DNA from: an uncultured Roseovarius sp.
GTDB taxonomy: Bacteria > Pseudomonadota > Alphaproteobacteria > Rhodobacterales > Rhodobacteraceae
Direction: 5' to 3'
Length of the DNA stretch: 9,298 bases
Assembly: GCA_934501475.1 (NCBI GenBank)
Contig: CAKSUL010000065.1
Location: forward strand, 1 to 9,298
Part shown: piece after piece, positions 1-7,424 of the stretch
How the letters are laid out: each line of letters starts with the position of its first letter
Numbering within the stretch: position 1 is the first letter of the stretch
The notes under the pieces: generated by a model
What the model saw: the letters and a program-made list of their open reading frames with translations, nothing else
Told to the model about the DNA's origin: nothing
Databases searched by the model: none
Program-made: the position numbers and the translations under genes

Positions 1-31
1 AGGTAACGCTCTACCCCTGAGCTACACCCGC
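1..31 (-). tRNA. tRNA-Gly, 5' part only (runs off the left edge)
   Basis: Read on the minus strand from base 31, the sequence begins GCGGGTGTAGCTCAGGGGTA, then GAGCGTTACCT. This matches the acceptor 5' strand, the TAGCTCAG...GGTAGAGC D-arm and the start of the anticodon stem of bacterial tRNA-Gly. The anticodon lies outside the window. Glycine (probably GCC anticodon) is inferred from the GCGGGTG acceptor strand and D-arm, which are typical of alphaproteobacterial tRNA-Gly. The 5' end faces the DUF2793 gene, so the 3' half, where phages and islands usually integrate, lies outside the window. Confidence 0.9.
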
Positions 32-49
32 GTCCTTGGGTGAGCCGTG

Positions 50-78
50 AGATATAAACTCTGGGCCGATGCTGCAAG
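50..78 (-). promoter_or_regulatory. Candidate promoter of the tRNA-Gly gene
   Basis: On the minus strand, CTTGCA (78-73) is followed after 17 bases by the AT-rich block ATATCT (55-50), inside TTTATATCTC, the only clearly AT-rich stretch upstream of the tRNA. Initiation about 6-8 bases beyond it would leave a leader of roughly a dozen bases before the mature tRNA 5' end at 31. The match to TTGACA/TATAAT is imperfect. A TTGCAG/TATATC reading has a spacing of only 15. Confidence 0.4.
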
Positions 79-137
79 AGCAATCTTCACCTTTTGCAGA
101 AGTTTTTTGCCCCAGGCCCGAAAACCCCGTGCAACCC

Positions 138-178
138 CCACCCGGGCGCGCGTTTCGCGCGGCGCAAATCCGGGGTGG
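138..178 (-). terminator. Interrupted hairpin after the DUF2793 gene; possible terminator
   Basis: CCACCC (138-143) pairs with GGGTGG (173-178). A G-G mismatch and two further G-C pairs follow. An inner perfect six-pair CGCGCG stem (147-152 with 156-161) closes on a three-base loop, and an eight-base bulge (162-169) lies on one side. It starts 18 bases past the DUF2793 stop and lies before the tRNA promoter, the right place for a terminator. There is no immediate U tract: on the minus strand it is followed by GGGTTGCACGGGGTTTTC. Intrinsic termination is therefore only possible, not shown. Confidence 0.35.
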
Positions 179-195
179 AGGCATGGTTCTGGCGT

Positions 196-1596
196 TCAGG
201 ATTGCGGCGGCAGGGGCAGGTAATAGCAGATCGCGATGCGCACCGCACCGCCGCTGAACGTGCCACCATTGGCGCTGAGGCGGATCGAACTCGCGCTGGT
301 GAAGGGCGTCGGCGCAATGATGCCCAGACCGGTGCTGTTCTGGCCGGTGCCAAGGGCCGCGCCGAACTGATCGACATCCGCCGCCGTGCCCAGATCAAAG
401 CTGGCAGCACCCGTGACGGCGGTGGTGACGCGCGTCGAGACGTTGAACACGATCGCCCCTGCCGGGATCTGGATCGCGCTGTCGACATGGCTGCCCGCGG
501 TGGTGGCGACATTTTCCTCAAGCATCATCATCTGCATCAGCGCGCCCTTGGCCGAGCGCGCAGCCCCCAGGACCGGCGTGGTGTTGCGCACGAACCCCGA
601 TTTCATGTGCAGGCACAGCGACGCGGTGCTGTTGGCCTCGGTATAGGTGGGGGCGGCGTAGAACAGATGCTCGGTCGCGTCGGGGCAGCCCCATCCGCCG
701 CCGCCATAATAAAGGATGCGCGCCGCGCCCGAATCCCAGCCGCTGAGCGCGACAAAGGGCTTGTGGCCCGCATTGTAGCGCCCGACCGAGAACAGCCCGC
801 CCTGGTCGCCCGGCGCGCCCAGCACGAGGGCGGTATAGGCGCTGTTGGTGTTGTGGGCATAGGCCTCGCGGCGCACCATCAGCGCGCCGCCCGCATCGAC
901 CGTTCCTGCGCCTGTGTTGGGGGCGGCCCCGCCAAAGGCGACATTGCCGCTGGATCTGTCGATATGCACGGCCGTGGTATAGGCGCTGCCATCGGGCGAG
1001 ACCTTGAACACCGTGTCGTCATCGCCAAACAGCCCGATCAGCGCGCGGGTGCTGTAGCCGGTCTGAAGCGTCAGCCCGGTATCGTCGCCGCTGGCGTCCT
1101 TGTTGGTGACCAGCAACATCGAGCCGTTGCCCGGCGTGATGTCGTCATGGCTGAACAGCGCCTGATCGGTCTTGACCGCCAGGCGGTTGCCCGCATCGGG
1201 CGTGGTATTGACGCCCAGCATCGGCAGGGTGCCGTCGGACAGGATGCCAAGGCCCGCGCTGGCCCAGCCCGCGCCGTCAAACAGCAGAACTCCGCCGCTG
1301 TCGCGATCATAGGCCTGCCAGCCCTCTGCGGGGGCGAAGAACTGCCATGCGGTGCCGTCCCACAGCGCGACGCTGTGATCCTGCCCGGCCCATGGCCCGG
1401 TGCCGCCGGTGGCGACGATCCAGCGCGCGCCCTCGGCGGGGGCGGGGCCGGCGGGGGGCGCGCTCAGCGCCGCGCTGTGCACGGATAGCTGCACGACCGC
1501 ATCCAGCCGCCTCAGGGCCTCGTTATGGGTGACGTGCTTTTGCGCCTGTGACGGCTGGATATAGGGAAGGGAAAGATTGGCTGAAACGTCGGTCAT
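196..1596 (-). CDS. DUF2793 domain-containing protein (phage/GTA-like surface protein)
   Basis: A 466-residue protein with no predicted enzymatic motif. The N-terminal ~100 residues match DUF2793: a conserved block with LPYIQPSQAQKHVTHNEAL near residues 10-28, then a Trp/Gly-rich stretch (WIVA, GPWAGQD, ALWDGTAWQFFAP, GWQAYDRD). The middle and C-terminal parts are rich in Gly, Ala, Ser and Thr, as in beta-rich fibre or spike proteins. There is no signal peptide or transmembrane helix. Family knowledge: DUF2793 proteins are widespread in Rhodobacterales, often with prophage or gene-transfer-agent structural genes. A fibre or spike role is inferred. The ATG at 1596 is chosen because it sits directly before the conserved domain. 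A GTG at 1671 would add 25 unconserved residues. The upstream sequence offers only a G-run (GGGGG, 7-11 bases away) as ribosome binding site. No other phage gene is adjacent. Confidence 0.88.
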   Translation of the reverse strand: MTDVSANLSLPYIQPSQAQKHVTHNEALRRLDAVVQLSVHSAALSAPPAGPAPAEGARWIVATGGTGPWAGQDHSVALWDGTAWQFFAPAEGWQAYDRDSGGVLLFDGAGWASAGLGILSDGTLPMLGVNTTPDAGNRLAVKTDQALFSHDDITPGNGSMLLVTNKDASGDDTGLTLQTGYSTRALIGLFGDDDTVFKVSPDGSAYTTAVHIDRSSGNVAFGGAAPNTGAGTVDAGGALMVRREAYAHNTNSAYTALVLGAPGDQGGLFSVGRYNAGHKPFVALSGWDSGAARILYYGGGGWGCPDATEHLFYAAPTYTEANSTASLCLHMKSGFVRNTTPVLGAARSAKGALMQMMMLEENVATTAGSHVDSAIQIPAGAIVFNVSTRVTTAVTGAASFDLGTAADVDQFGAALGTGQNSTGLGIIAPTPFTSASSIRLSANGGTFSGGAVRIAICYYLPLPPQS

Positions 1597-1680
1597 GTGG
1601 CCCCCGGACAGGATGTGAACTCTGCGGGCAGCATTGTGAGAAACGGTTAGCAAATGGATAGGGCGGCGCACGGTGGCTTG

Positions 1681-1694
1681 GCGGCGCGCGCCGC
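1681..1694. repeat. Perfect 14-base GC palindrome between two genes
   Basis: GCGGCGCGCGCCGC is its own reverse complement and lies six bases beyond the metallophosphoesterase stop codon. As RNA it can form a five-pair stem with a four-base loop. No T run follows on either strand, so it may be a weak or Rho-assisted transcript end, or chance in very GC-rich DNA. Confidence 0.45.
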
Positions 1695-1700
1695 GCCCGC

Positions 1701-2501
1701 TCAGGCGTAGTGCAGGATGCGCCGGTCGGGCAGGCCGAAATCCTCGGAATGGACGATCACGCCACCCTTGTGCAGCAGCAGGATGCCATAGGCGCCCGGC
1801 TCATCCACCGAGGCGTGGCTGTCGGCCCCGCCCAGCATCATCGGCGCCTGATGGCAGGTGCCCTTGAGGACCGCCGCCGGGATGCCGCCGGCGCTGGTCG
1901 AGATGGTGCGGTGGATATGGCCGCTGACGATCTGGCGGACATTGCCATGACGCGCCAGCAGATCCAGCAGCGCGCCCCTGTCGCGCAGCCCGATCCGGTC
2001 CATCGCCGGAAATCCCACATCCATCGGCGGGTGATGGGTGAACAGCACCACCGGACGCGCGCCCGCATCACGCAGCGCCGCATCCAGCCATGCCAGCCGC
2101 GCGCCGCACAAGATCCCGCCATGGGGAATGCGCGGCGCCTCGTCCAGCGTGTCCAGCATGATCAGGCGATGCGCGCCCACATCCGCGACCCCCTGCACGA
2201 ATCCCGCCTCACATAGCGGGGCATCCTCGAACACCGCGCAGAACTGCGCGCGCCGGTCGTGATTGCCCAGCATCAGATCGACCGGAACCGGGCAGTCGCG
2301 CAGCGCCTGTCGCAGGCGGCGATATTGCGCGATCTCTCCGTCATGGGTCAGATCGCCGGCAATGACGATGCGCGCCGCGTCAGGGTGATGCGCAAGCGCA
2401 TGGGCCAGCCCGGCCGCAAAGCGCGCGCCGGGGTCGAGATGGCCGATCAACCGGCCCTCCTCGACAAAATGGATGTCGGTAAAGATCAGCACCTTGTCCA
2501 A
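1701..2501 (-). CDS. Metallophosphoesterase (class III cyclic-nucleotide phosphodiesterase/CpdA-like)
   Basis: A 266-residue soluble protein of the calcineurin-like phosphoesterase superfamily, close in length and motif layout to CpdA/GpdQ-type enzymes. The full dinuclear metal site is visible in order: D9-I-H11, G49-D50 with H53 after it, G79-N80-H81-D82, H156 in the FTHHPP motif, and G194-H195-I-H197. Such enzymes hydrolyse phosphomonoesters or diesters with Fe/Mn/Zn; known members cleave cAMP or glycerophosphodiesters. The substrate cannot be read from the sequence. There is no signal peptide, so it should be cytoplasmic. The start codon is TTG: no in-frame ATG fits, and GGGAGGG lies seven bases upstream. 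It follows pyc by 48 bases with no obvious terminator between them, so co-transcription with pyc is plausible. Confidence 0.92.
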   Translation of the reverse strand: MDKVLIFTDIHFVEEGRLIGHLDPGARFAAGLAHALAHHPDAARIVIAGDLTHDGEIAQYRRLRQALRDCPVPVDLMLGNHDRRAQFCAVFEDAPLCEAGFVQGVADVGAHRLIMLDTLDEAPRIPHGGILCGARLAWLDAALRDAGARPVVLFTHHPPMDVGFPAMDRIGLRDRGALLDLLARHGNVRQIVSGHIHRTISTSAGGIPAAVLKGTCHQAPMMLGGADSHASVDEPGAYGILLLHKGGVIVHSEDFGLPDRRILHYA

Positions 2502-2508
2502 TGCCGCA

Positions 2509-2515
2509 CCCTCCC
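2509..2515 (-). promoter_or_regulatory. Ribosome binding site fixing a TTG start
   Basis: GGGAGGG on the minus strand lies seven bases before TTG at 2501. It is the best Shine-Dalgarno match in the window. The nearest ATG (2517) is out of frame and upstream of it. The next in-frame candidate, GTG at codon 4, would leave the site too far away and trim the first beta strand. Confidence 0.75.
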
Positions 2516-2549
2516 ATTGCGCGTGTGTCGGCCGGTCCCTGTGGCGGGG

Positions 2550-5500
2550 CTATTCCAATTCGATCAGCAGGTCCTTGGCGTCGATCTGGCCGCCGGGCTG
2601 GACATGGACGGCCTTGACCACCGCGTCGCGCTCGGCGTGGATGCCGGTTTCCATCTTCATCGCCTCGATGGTCAGCAGCAGATCGCCCTTCCTGACCGTC
2701 GCGCCGTAGGTGGCGACGACGCTGGCGACGACGCCGGGCATCGGCGCGCCGATATGGCAGGGGTTGGCATGGTCGGCCTTGGGATGCGCGGCGGTCTGGG
2801 ATTTGAACAGACGGTTGGGCACCCGGATGACGCGGGGCTGGCCGTTCAGTTCAAAGAACACACGGACCTCGCCATCCTCGCCGGTTTCGCCGACGGTCTG
2901 CAGGCGGATTTCAAGGGTCTTGCCGGGGTCGATCTCGGCGGTGATTTCCTCTCCGGGCTGCATTCCGTAAAAGAACGTGCGCGTCGGCAGGCTTCGCACC
3001 GGCCCATAGAGACGGTGGCGGCCCATGTAATCCAGAAACACCTTGGGATACATGAGATAGCCGTTCAGATCCTCGCTGTCGATGGGACGGCCCTCTAGTT
3101 CCTGGCTCAGCTTGGCGCGGGTCGCTTCCAGATCGACGGCGGGCAGGCGCGCGCCGGGGCGGGTGGTGTCGGGGGCGGCCCCCTTGAGCACCTTGCGCAT
3201 GATCCCCTCGGGAAAGCCGCCGGGCGGCTGGCCCAGATTGCCGCGCATCATGTCCACGACCGACTCGGGAAAGGCGAGGTCGGTGTCGGGGTCTTCGACA
3301 TCGGCGCGGCTCAGCCCCTGAGAGACCATCATCAGCGCCATGTCGCCCACCACCTTGGAGGAGGGCGTGACCTTGACGATGTCGCCGAACATCCGGTTCA
3401 CATCGGCATAGGTGCGCGCCACCTCGGGCCAGCGATCCTCAAGCCCGAGACTGCGCGCCTGCGCCTTGAGGTTGGTGAACTGGCCACCGGGCATTTCATG
3501 CAGATAGACCTCGGAGGCGGGGGCGGCCAGACCGCTCTCGAAGGCCAGGTATTGCGCGCGCACCTGTTCCCAGTAATCCGACATGGCGCGCACGGCGGCA
3601 ATGTCGATGCCGGTGGCGCGTTCGGTATGTTCCAGCGCCTCGATGATCGAGCCGAGACAGGGCTGCGAGGTGCCCCCCGAAAACGCGTCCATCGCCGCAT
3701 CGACCGCATCCACGCCCGCATCGGCAGCGGCAAGGATCGTCGCCCCGGCGATGCCCGACGTGTCATGGGTGTGGAAATGCACCGGGATGTCCAGCTCATC
3801 CTTGAGCGCCTTGACCAGCACCCGCGCCGATGCGGGCTTGAGCAGCCCGGCCATGTCCTTCAGTCCCAGGATATGCGCGCCGGCGCCCTGCAATTCCTTT
3901 GCCATCGAGACATAGTATTTCAGGTCGTATTTCGCCCGGTCCGGATTCAATATGTCGCCGGTGTAGCAGATCGTGCCTTCGCAGATGCGCCCGGTCTCAT
4001 TGACCGCATCCATGGCGACGCGCATGTTTTCCACCCAGTTGAGCGAATCGAATACCCGGAACAGATCGACGCCGGTCTCGGACGCCTGGCGGACGAATTC
4101 ACGCACCACATTGTCGGGATAATTCGTATAGCCCACCCCGTTGGAGGCGCGCAGCAGCATCTGGGTCAGCAGATTGGGCATGTGCGCGCGCAGGTCGCGC
4201 AGGCGCTGCCACGGGCATTCCTGCAGGAACCGGTAGGCCACGTCGAATGTGGCCCCGCCCCAGCATTCGACGCTGAACAGTTGCGGCAGGTTGGCGGCAT
4301 AGGCCGGAGCCGCGCGCAGCATGTCGATCGAGCGCATCCGCGTCGCCAGCAAGGACTGATGCCCGTCGCGCATGGTGGTGTCGGTCAGCAACAGCCGTTT
4401 CTGCGCCAGCATCCAGTCGGCGACGGCCTTGGCGCCCTTCTCCTCAAGCAGCGTCTTGGTTCCGGGGGCGATGTTGGCGCCGATCGCGGGCGCGCGCGGC
4501 GGTTTCAGATCCGGGTCGGGGCGCGCGCGGCCCTGGGTTTCGGGATGACCGTTCACCGTGATGTCGGCGATATAGGTCAGCACCTTGGTGCCCCGGTCGC
4601 GGCGGCGCGAGAAGGTGAACAGTTCGGGCGTCTCGTCGATGAATTTGGTGGTGTATTCATTGTTGAGGAATGTCGGGTGCTTCAGCAGGTTCTCGACAAA
4701 GGCGATATTGGTGCTGACGCCGCGAATGCGGAATTCGCGCAAGGCACGGTCCATCCGCGCGATCGCCGCCTTGGGGGTCTGCGCATGGGCGGTCACCTTG
4801 ACCAGCAGGCTGTCATAATAGCGCGTGATCACCCCGCCCGAATAGGCCGTGCCCCCGTCCAGCCGGATCCCCATGCCCGTGGCGCTGCGATAGGCGGTGA
4901 TGCGGCCGTAATCGGGGATGAAGTTGTTTTGCGGGTCTTCGGTGGTGATCCGGGTCTGAAGCGCGTGCCCGTTCAGGCGGATGTCGTCCTGGCTGGGCTT
5001 GCCGGTGGCCTCGGCGATGGTCTTGCCCTCGGCAATGCTGATCTGGGCCTGCACGATGTCGATGCCGGTCACTTCCTCGGTGACGGTATGTTCGACCTGC
5101 ACGCGCGGGTTCACCTCGATGAAAAAGAACTGCTGGCTGTCCATGTCCATCAGGAATTCGACGGTGCCGGCGCATTCGTAATTCACATGTTTGCAGATGC
5201 GATAGCCCAGCTGGCAGATCTCTTCGCGCTGCGCGTCGCTCAGGTAGGGGGCGGGCGCGCGCTCGACCACCTTCTGGTTGCGCCGCTGCACGCTGCAATC
5301 GCGCTCGAACAGGTGATACATGTTGCCATGCTTGTCGCCCAGGATCTGCACCTCGACATGGCGGGCGCGCTGGATCATCTTTTCCAGATACCCCTCGCCA
5401 TTGCCGAAGGCGGCCTCGGCCTCGCGGCGGCCCTCGAGCACCTTTTCCTCCAGCTCGGCCTCGCAGTAGATCGGGCGCATCCCGCGCCCGCCGCCGCCCC

Positions 5501-5990
5501 ATGACGCCTTGAGCATGAGCGGATAGCCGATCTTTGCCGCCTCGCGCCGGATGGCGTCCATGTCATCGCCCAGCACCTCAGTGGCGGGGATGACCGGCAC
5601 GCCGGCCTCGATGGCGATGCGCCGCGCACTGGCCTTGTCGCCCAGCTGGCGCATGGTCCTGGCCTGCGGGCCGATAAAGGTGATCCCGTTGGCGACGCAG
5701 GCATCGACGAAATCGGGGTTCTCGGACAGTAGCCCATAGCCGGGATGGATGGCATCCGCCCCACATTCCAGCGCGACGCGGATGATCTCGTCGATGCTGA
5801 GATAGGCGGCGACCGGGCCAAGGCCGGCCCCGATGCGATAGGCCTCGTCGGCCTTGAACCGGTGCAGCCCCAGCTTGTCCTCTTCGGCAAAGACCGCGAC
5901 CGTGCGTTTGCCCATCTCATTGGCGGCGCGCATGATGCGGATGGCGATCTCGCCACGGTTGGCAATCAGGATCTTGCGGAATTCAGTCAC
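2550..5990 (-). CDS. pyc: Pyruvate carboxylase
   Basis: Biotin-dependent anaplerotic enzyme making oxaloacetate from pyruvate, bicarbonate and ATP; cytosolic, normally a homotetramer. From the GTG at 5990 the protein has 1146 residues, the usual size for single-chain alphaproteobacterial forms. All parts are present in order. Biotin carboxylase is about residues 4-450, with the KASWGGGGRGMR glycine loop at 161-172 and EVNPRVQVEHTV at 292-303. A linker/allosteric segment follows. Carboxyltransferase begins at TDTTMRDGHQS (536-546) and has metal-ligand lysine K711 in GLKDMAG, H740 and H742 in HFHTHD, and a catalytic-type threonine T875 in KVTPSSK. The biotin carrier ends the chain with EAMKMET and biotinyl lysine K1112. 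These positions sit a constant seven residues before those I recall for the Rhizobium etli enzyme. The start is GTG, placed by family alignment (VTEFRKILIANRGEIA). The frame stays open 52 codons further, past the upstream stop, but that stretch resembles no known part. Stop is TAG. Confidence 0.98.
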   Translation of the reverse strand: MTEFRKILIANRGEIAIRIMRAANEMGKRTVAVFAEEDKLGLHRFKADEAYRIGAGLGPVAAYLSIDEIIRVALECGADAIHPGYGLLSENPDFVDACVANGITFIGPQARTMRQLGDKASARRIAIEAGVPVIPATEVLGDDMDAIRREAAKIGYPLMLKASWGGGGRGMRPIYCEAELEEKVLEGRREAEAAFGNGEGYLEKMIQRARHVEVQILGDKHGNMYHLFERDCSVQRRNQKVVERAPAPYLSDAQREEICQLGYRICKHVNYECAGTVEFLMDMDSQQFFFIEVNPRVQVEHTVTEEVTGIDIVQAQISIAEGKTIAEATGKPSQDDIRLNGHALQTRITTEDPQNNFIPDYGRITAYRSATGMGIRLDGGTAYSGGVITRYYDSLLVKVTAHAQTPKAAIARMDRALREFRIRGVSTNIAFVENLLKHPTFLNNEYTTKFIDETPELFTFSRRRDRGTKVLTYIADITVNGHPETQGRARPDPDLKPPRAPAIGANIAPGTKTLLEEKGAKAVADWMLAQKRLLLTDTTMRDGHQSLLATRMRSIDMLRAAPAYAANLPQLFSVECWGGATFDVAYRFLQECPWQRLRDLRAHMPNLLTQMLLRASNGVGYTNYPDNVVREFVRQASETGVDLFRVFDSLNWVENMRVAMDAVNETGRICEGTICYTGDILNPDRAKYDLKYYVSMAKELQGAGAHILGLKDMAGLLKPASARVLVKALKDELDIPVHFHTHDTSGIAGATILAAADAGVDAVDAAMDAFSGGTSQPCLGSIIEALEHTERATGIDIAAVRAMSDYWEQVRAQYLAFESGLAAPASEVYLHEMPGGQFTNLKAQARSLGLEDRWPEVARTYADVNRMFGDIVKVTPSSKVVGDMALMMVSQGLSRADVEDPDTDLAFPESVVDMMRGNLGQPPGGFPEGIMRKVLKGAAPDTTRPGARLPAVDLEATRAKLSQELEGRPIDSEDLNGYLMYPKVFLDYMGRHRLYGPVRSLPTRTFFYGMQPGEEITAEIDPGKTLEIRLQTVGETGEDGEVRVFFELNGQPRVIRVPNRLFKSQTAAHPKADHANPCHIGAPMPGVVASVVATYGATVRKGDLLLTIEAMKMETGIHAERDAVVKAVHVQPGGQIDAKDLLIELE

Positions 5991-6055
5991 TGGTCTGGTC
6001 CCCCCCGAGGTGTCGCGAAACATCCCCGCGGATCGGCATGCAGGGATGATCTGTC

Positions 6056-6139
6056 GTTGCCGCAGCGCAGCAACCATGGAACGGTTGTAGAAGTTGAACA
6101 GCGTCCGCGCAATGCCGCTGCGACCCATTTCAACCGTTC
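6056..6139 (-). promoter_or_regulatory. Structured leader/operator region ahead of pyc
   Basis: The gap between the LldD-like stop and the pyc start contains nested inverted repeats. GAACGGTTG (6079-6087) and CAACCGTTC (6131-6139) are perfect nine-base complements. Inside them CAGCG (6099-6103) pairs with CGCTG (6116-6120), and GTTGAA (6093-6098) pairs with TTCAAC (6129-6134) as an alternative to the outer arm. A smaller hairpin follows in transcription order: GTTGC (6056-6060) with GCAAC (6070-6074). The outer arm overlaps the last codons of the dehydrogenase gene. No T run follows, so an intrinsic terminator is unlikely. It could be a folded leader or a pair of operator half-sites about 52 bases apart. 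I see no convincing -35/-10 pair. Confidence 0.45.
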
Positions 6140-7305
6140 GCGACAAATTCCGGCCCTGCGCCGGTCAGCCCGTCAGGCACCAGACGCGCGCGGACATCCT
6201 GCAGGGTCCGTGTGCCCAATTGCCCCATATTGGCCACCAGATCGGCGCGCAGGATATCCACCAGATGCGCCGGCCCCGACGTGCCCAGAGCCGCCAGCGC
6301 ATAATGCCAGGCCCGCGCCAGCATCACGTAGTCCGCACCAAGCGCGATGGCGCGCAGGATGTCCAGCCCGCCGGTGATGCCGCTGTCCATGATGATCGGC
6401 AGGTCGGTCAGGGCGCGGATCCGGGGCAGGATCTCGATCGTGGTCGGTGCGGCGTCGAACTGCCGCCCGCCATGGTTCGAGACCCAGAGCGCGTCGACCC
6501 CGGCCTCTTGCAGCCGGGCAACGGGGGCCGGGTCCAGAACGCCCTTGACGATCAGCGCGCCGTCCCATTCATCGCGCAGCCAGCGCAGATAATCCCAATC
6601 CGGCGAGGTGCGCAGCAGATAGCCCGCATGACCGGTCGAGGACAGGCCCTTGGTGCCGCCCGAATAGCTGTCGATCAGACGCATCCGGGGCATCCCCATG
6701 CGCGCCATGCCAAGCGCCCATGCCGGGCGCATCGCGACCTGCGCCAACAGGCGCGGCGTCAGGCGCGGCGGCTGCGTCAGCCCCGAGCGCACCTGCCGTT
6801 CCCGCCGCGACGCCACCGGCACATCCAGCGTCAGGACCAGCCCGGTAAAGCCCGCATCGCGCGCCCGCTTCAGCATGTCGCGCCGCGTGTCCGGGTCTTT
6901 GGGCGGATAGAGCTGAAACCACGCCGGATCGCCCAGACAACCCTTCAGATCCTCGGGCGCCTGGCTGGCGACGGTGGACAATGTGTAAGGCACGCCCGCA
7001 TCCCGCGCCGCGCGCGCCAGGTGGCGCTCGGCATCGGGCCAGATCAGCCCGGACATGCCCACAGGCGCCACCCCGAAAGGCAGCGGCAGGGTCTGGTCCA
7101 GCAATGTCGTGCTGAGGTCGGGGGTGAAATCGCCATGCAGGACCGAAGGCATCAGCGACACGCGCCTGAACGCGGTTTCGCTTTCATAGCGGGTGTGCTC
7201 AAGGCCGGTGCCGCTGTCCAGATATTCCCAGACGAAACGCGGCAGGCGCGTCTTGGCCTTGGCCTTGAGATCGCTCAATCCGGGGTAGGTCGCATGTAAA
7301 TCCAT
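6130..7305 (-). CDS. lldD: FMN-dependent alpha-hydroxy acid dehydrogenase, LldD/glycolate oxidase family (probable L-lactate dehydrogenase)
   Basis: A 391-residue TIM-barrel flavoprotein that would oxidise a 2-hydroxy acid such as L-lactate to its 2-oxo acid, passing electrons to quinone or oxygen. Family landmarks by comparison with spinach glycolate oxidase: Y28 in EYLDSG, Q131-L-Y133 (QLYPPKD), the LDVPVASRRER segment at 160-170, K254 in VKGV, catalytic H278 and R281 in SNHGGRQFD, D307 in MDSGITGG, and R331 in LARAW. The position of the FMN-phosphate arginine R289 is T311 here, unlike LldD of E. coli. ATG at 7305 is chosen because the family N-terminus (MDLHATYPGL) starts there. ATG at 7314 adds three residues. 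Neither has a good ribosome binding site, and longer starts would run into the divergent exporter. It lies directly upstream of pyc, which fits lactate use through pyruvate. The substrate is inferred, so the symbol is tentative. Confidence 0.92.
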   Translation of the reverse strand: MDLHATYPGLSDLKAKAKTRLPRFVWEYLDSGTGLEHTRYESETAFRRVSLMPSVLHGDFTPDLSTTLLDQTLPLPFGVAPVGMSGLIWPDAERHLARAARDAGVPYTLSTVASQAPEDLKGCLGDPAWFQLYPPKDPDTRRDMLKRARDAGFTGLVLTLDVPVASRRERQVRSGLTQPPRLTPRLLAQVAMRPAWALGMARMGMPRMRLIDSYSGGTKGLSSTGHAGYLLRTSPDWDYLRWLRDEWDGALIVKGVLDPAPVARLQEAGVDALWVSNHGGRQFDAAPTTIEILPRIRALTDLPIIMDSGITGGLDILRAIALGADYVMLARAWHYALAALGTSGPAHLVDILRADLVANMGQLGTRTLQDVRARLVPDGLTGAGPEFVANG

Positions 7306-7424
7306 GGCCGCCATTTGCGTCAAGGCCGCCGGGTTTGTCCAGACCCCAAAAACCGCCCCTTGCGATGCGCGAAAAACTGTGAACAACCCGTTGCAGAGGG
7401 CGCGAAAATGAAAGGGCGGATCAC
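7306..7424. promoter_or_regulatory. Divergent intergenic region between the LldD-like gene and the LysE/ArgO-type gene
   Basis: This 119-base gap separates two genes pointing away from each other, so it must carry promoters for both strands or their shared control. It includes A/T-richer patches (GAAAAACTGTGAACAAC at 7371-7387 and CGAAAATGAAAG at 7403-7414) and a small inverted repeat CAAC-CC-GTTG (7384-7393). I cannot place a convincing -35/-10 pair on either strand. GGGCGGA (7414-7420), four bases before the exporter ATG, is its likely ribosome binding site. No LysG/ArgP-type regulator gene lies beside it. Confidence 0.5.

Noticed and set aside
94..1488. 464-codon plus-strand open frame opposite the DUF2793 gene
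   Set aside because: Low-complexity Arg/Ala/Gly product with no recognisable domain; it mirrors a gene with a clear family match. Long antisense frames are expected in GC-rich DNA.
1..1596. Prophage or island integrated at the tRNA-Gly gene
   Set aside because: The tRNA presents its 5' end to the DUF2793 gene, whereas integration normally uses the 3' half. No integrase or duplicated tRNA end is visible.
3498..5504. 668-codon plus-strand open frame opposite pyruvate carboxylase
   Set aside because: The composition (His/Gln/Gly/Asp rich) is the usual antisense shadow of a GC-rich gene, and no domain or ribosome binding site supports it.
5991..6146. 52-codon N-terminal extension of pyruvate carboxylase
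   Set aside because: The frame is open and overlaps the upstream stop, but the residues resemble no part of the enzyme family. The conserved N-terminus begins at the GTG at 5990.
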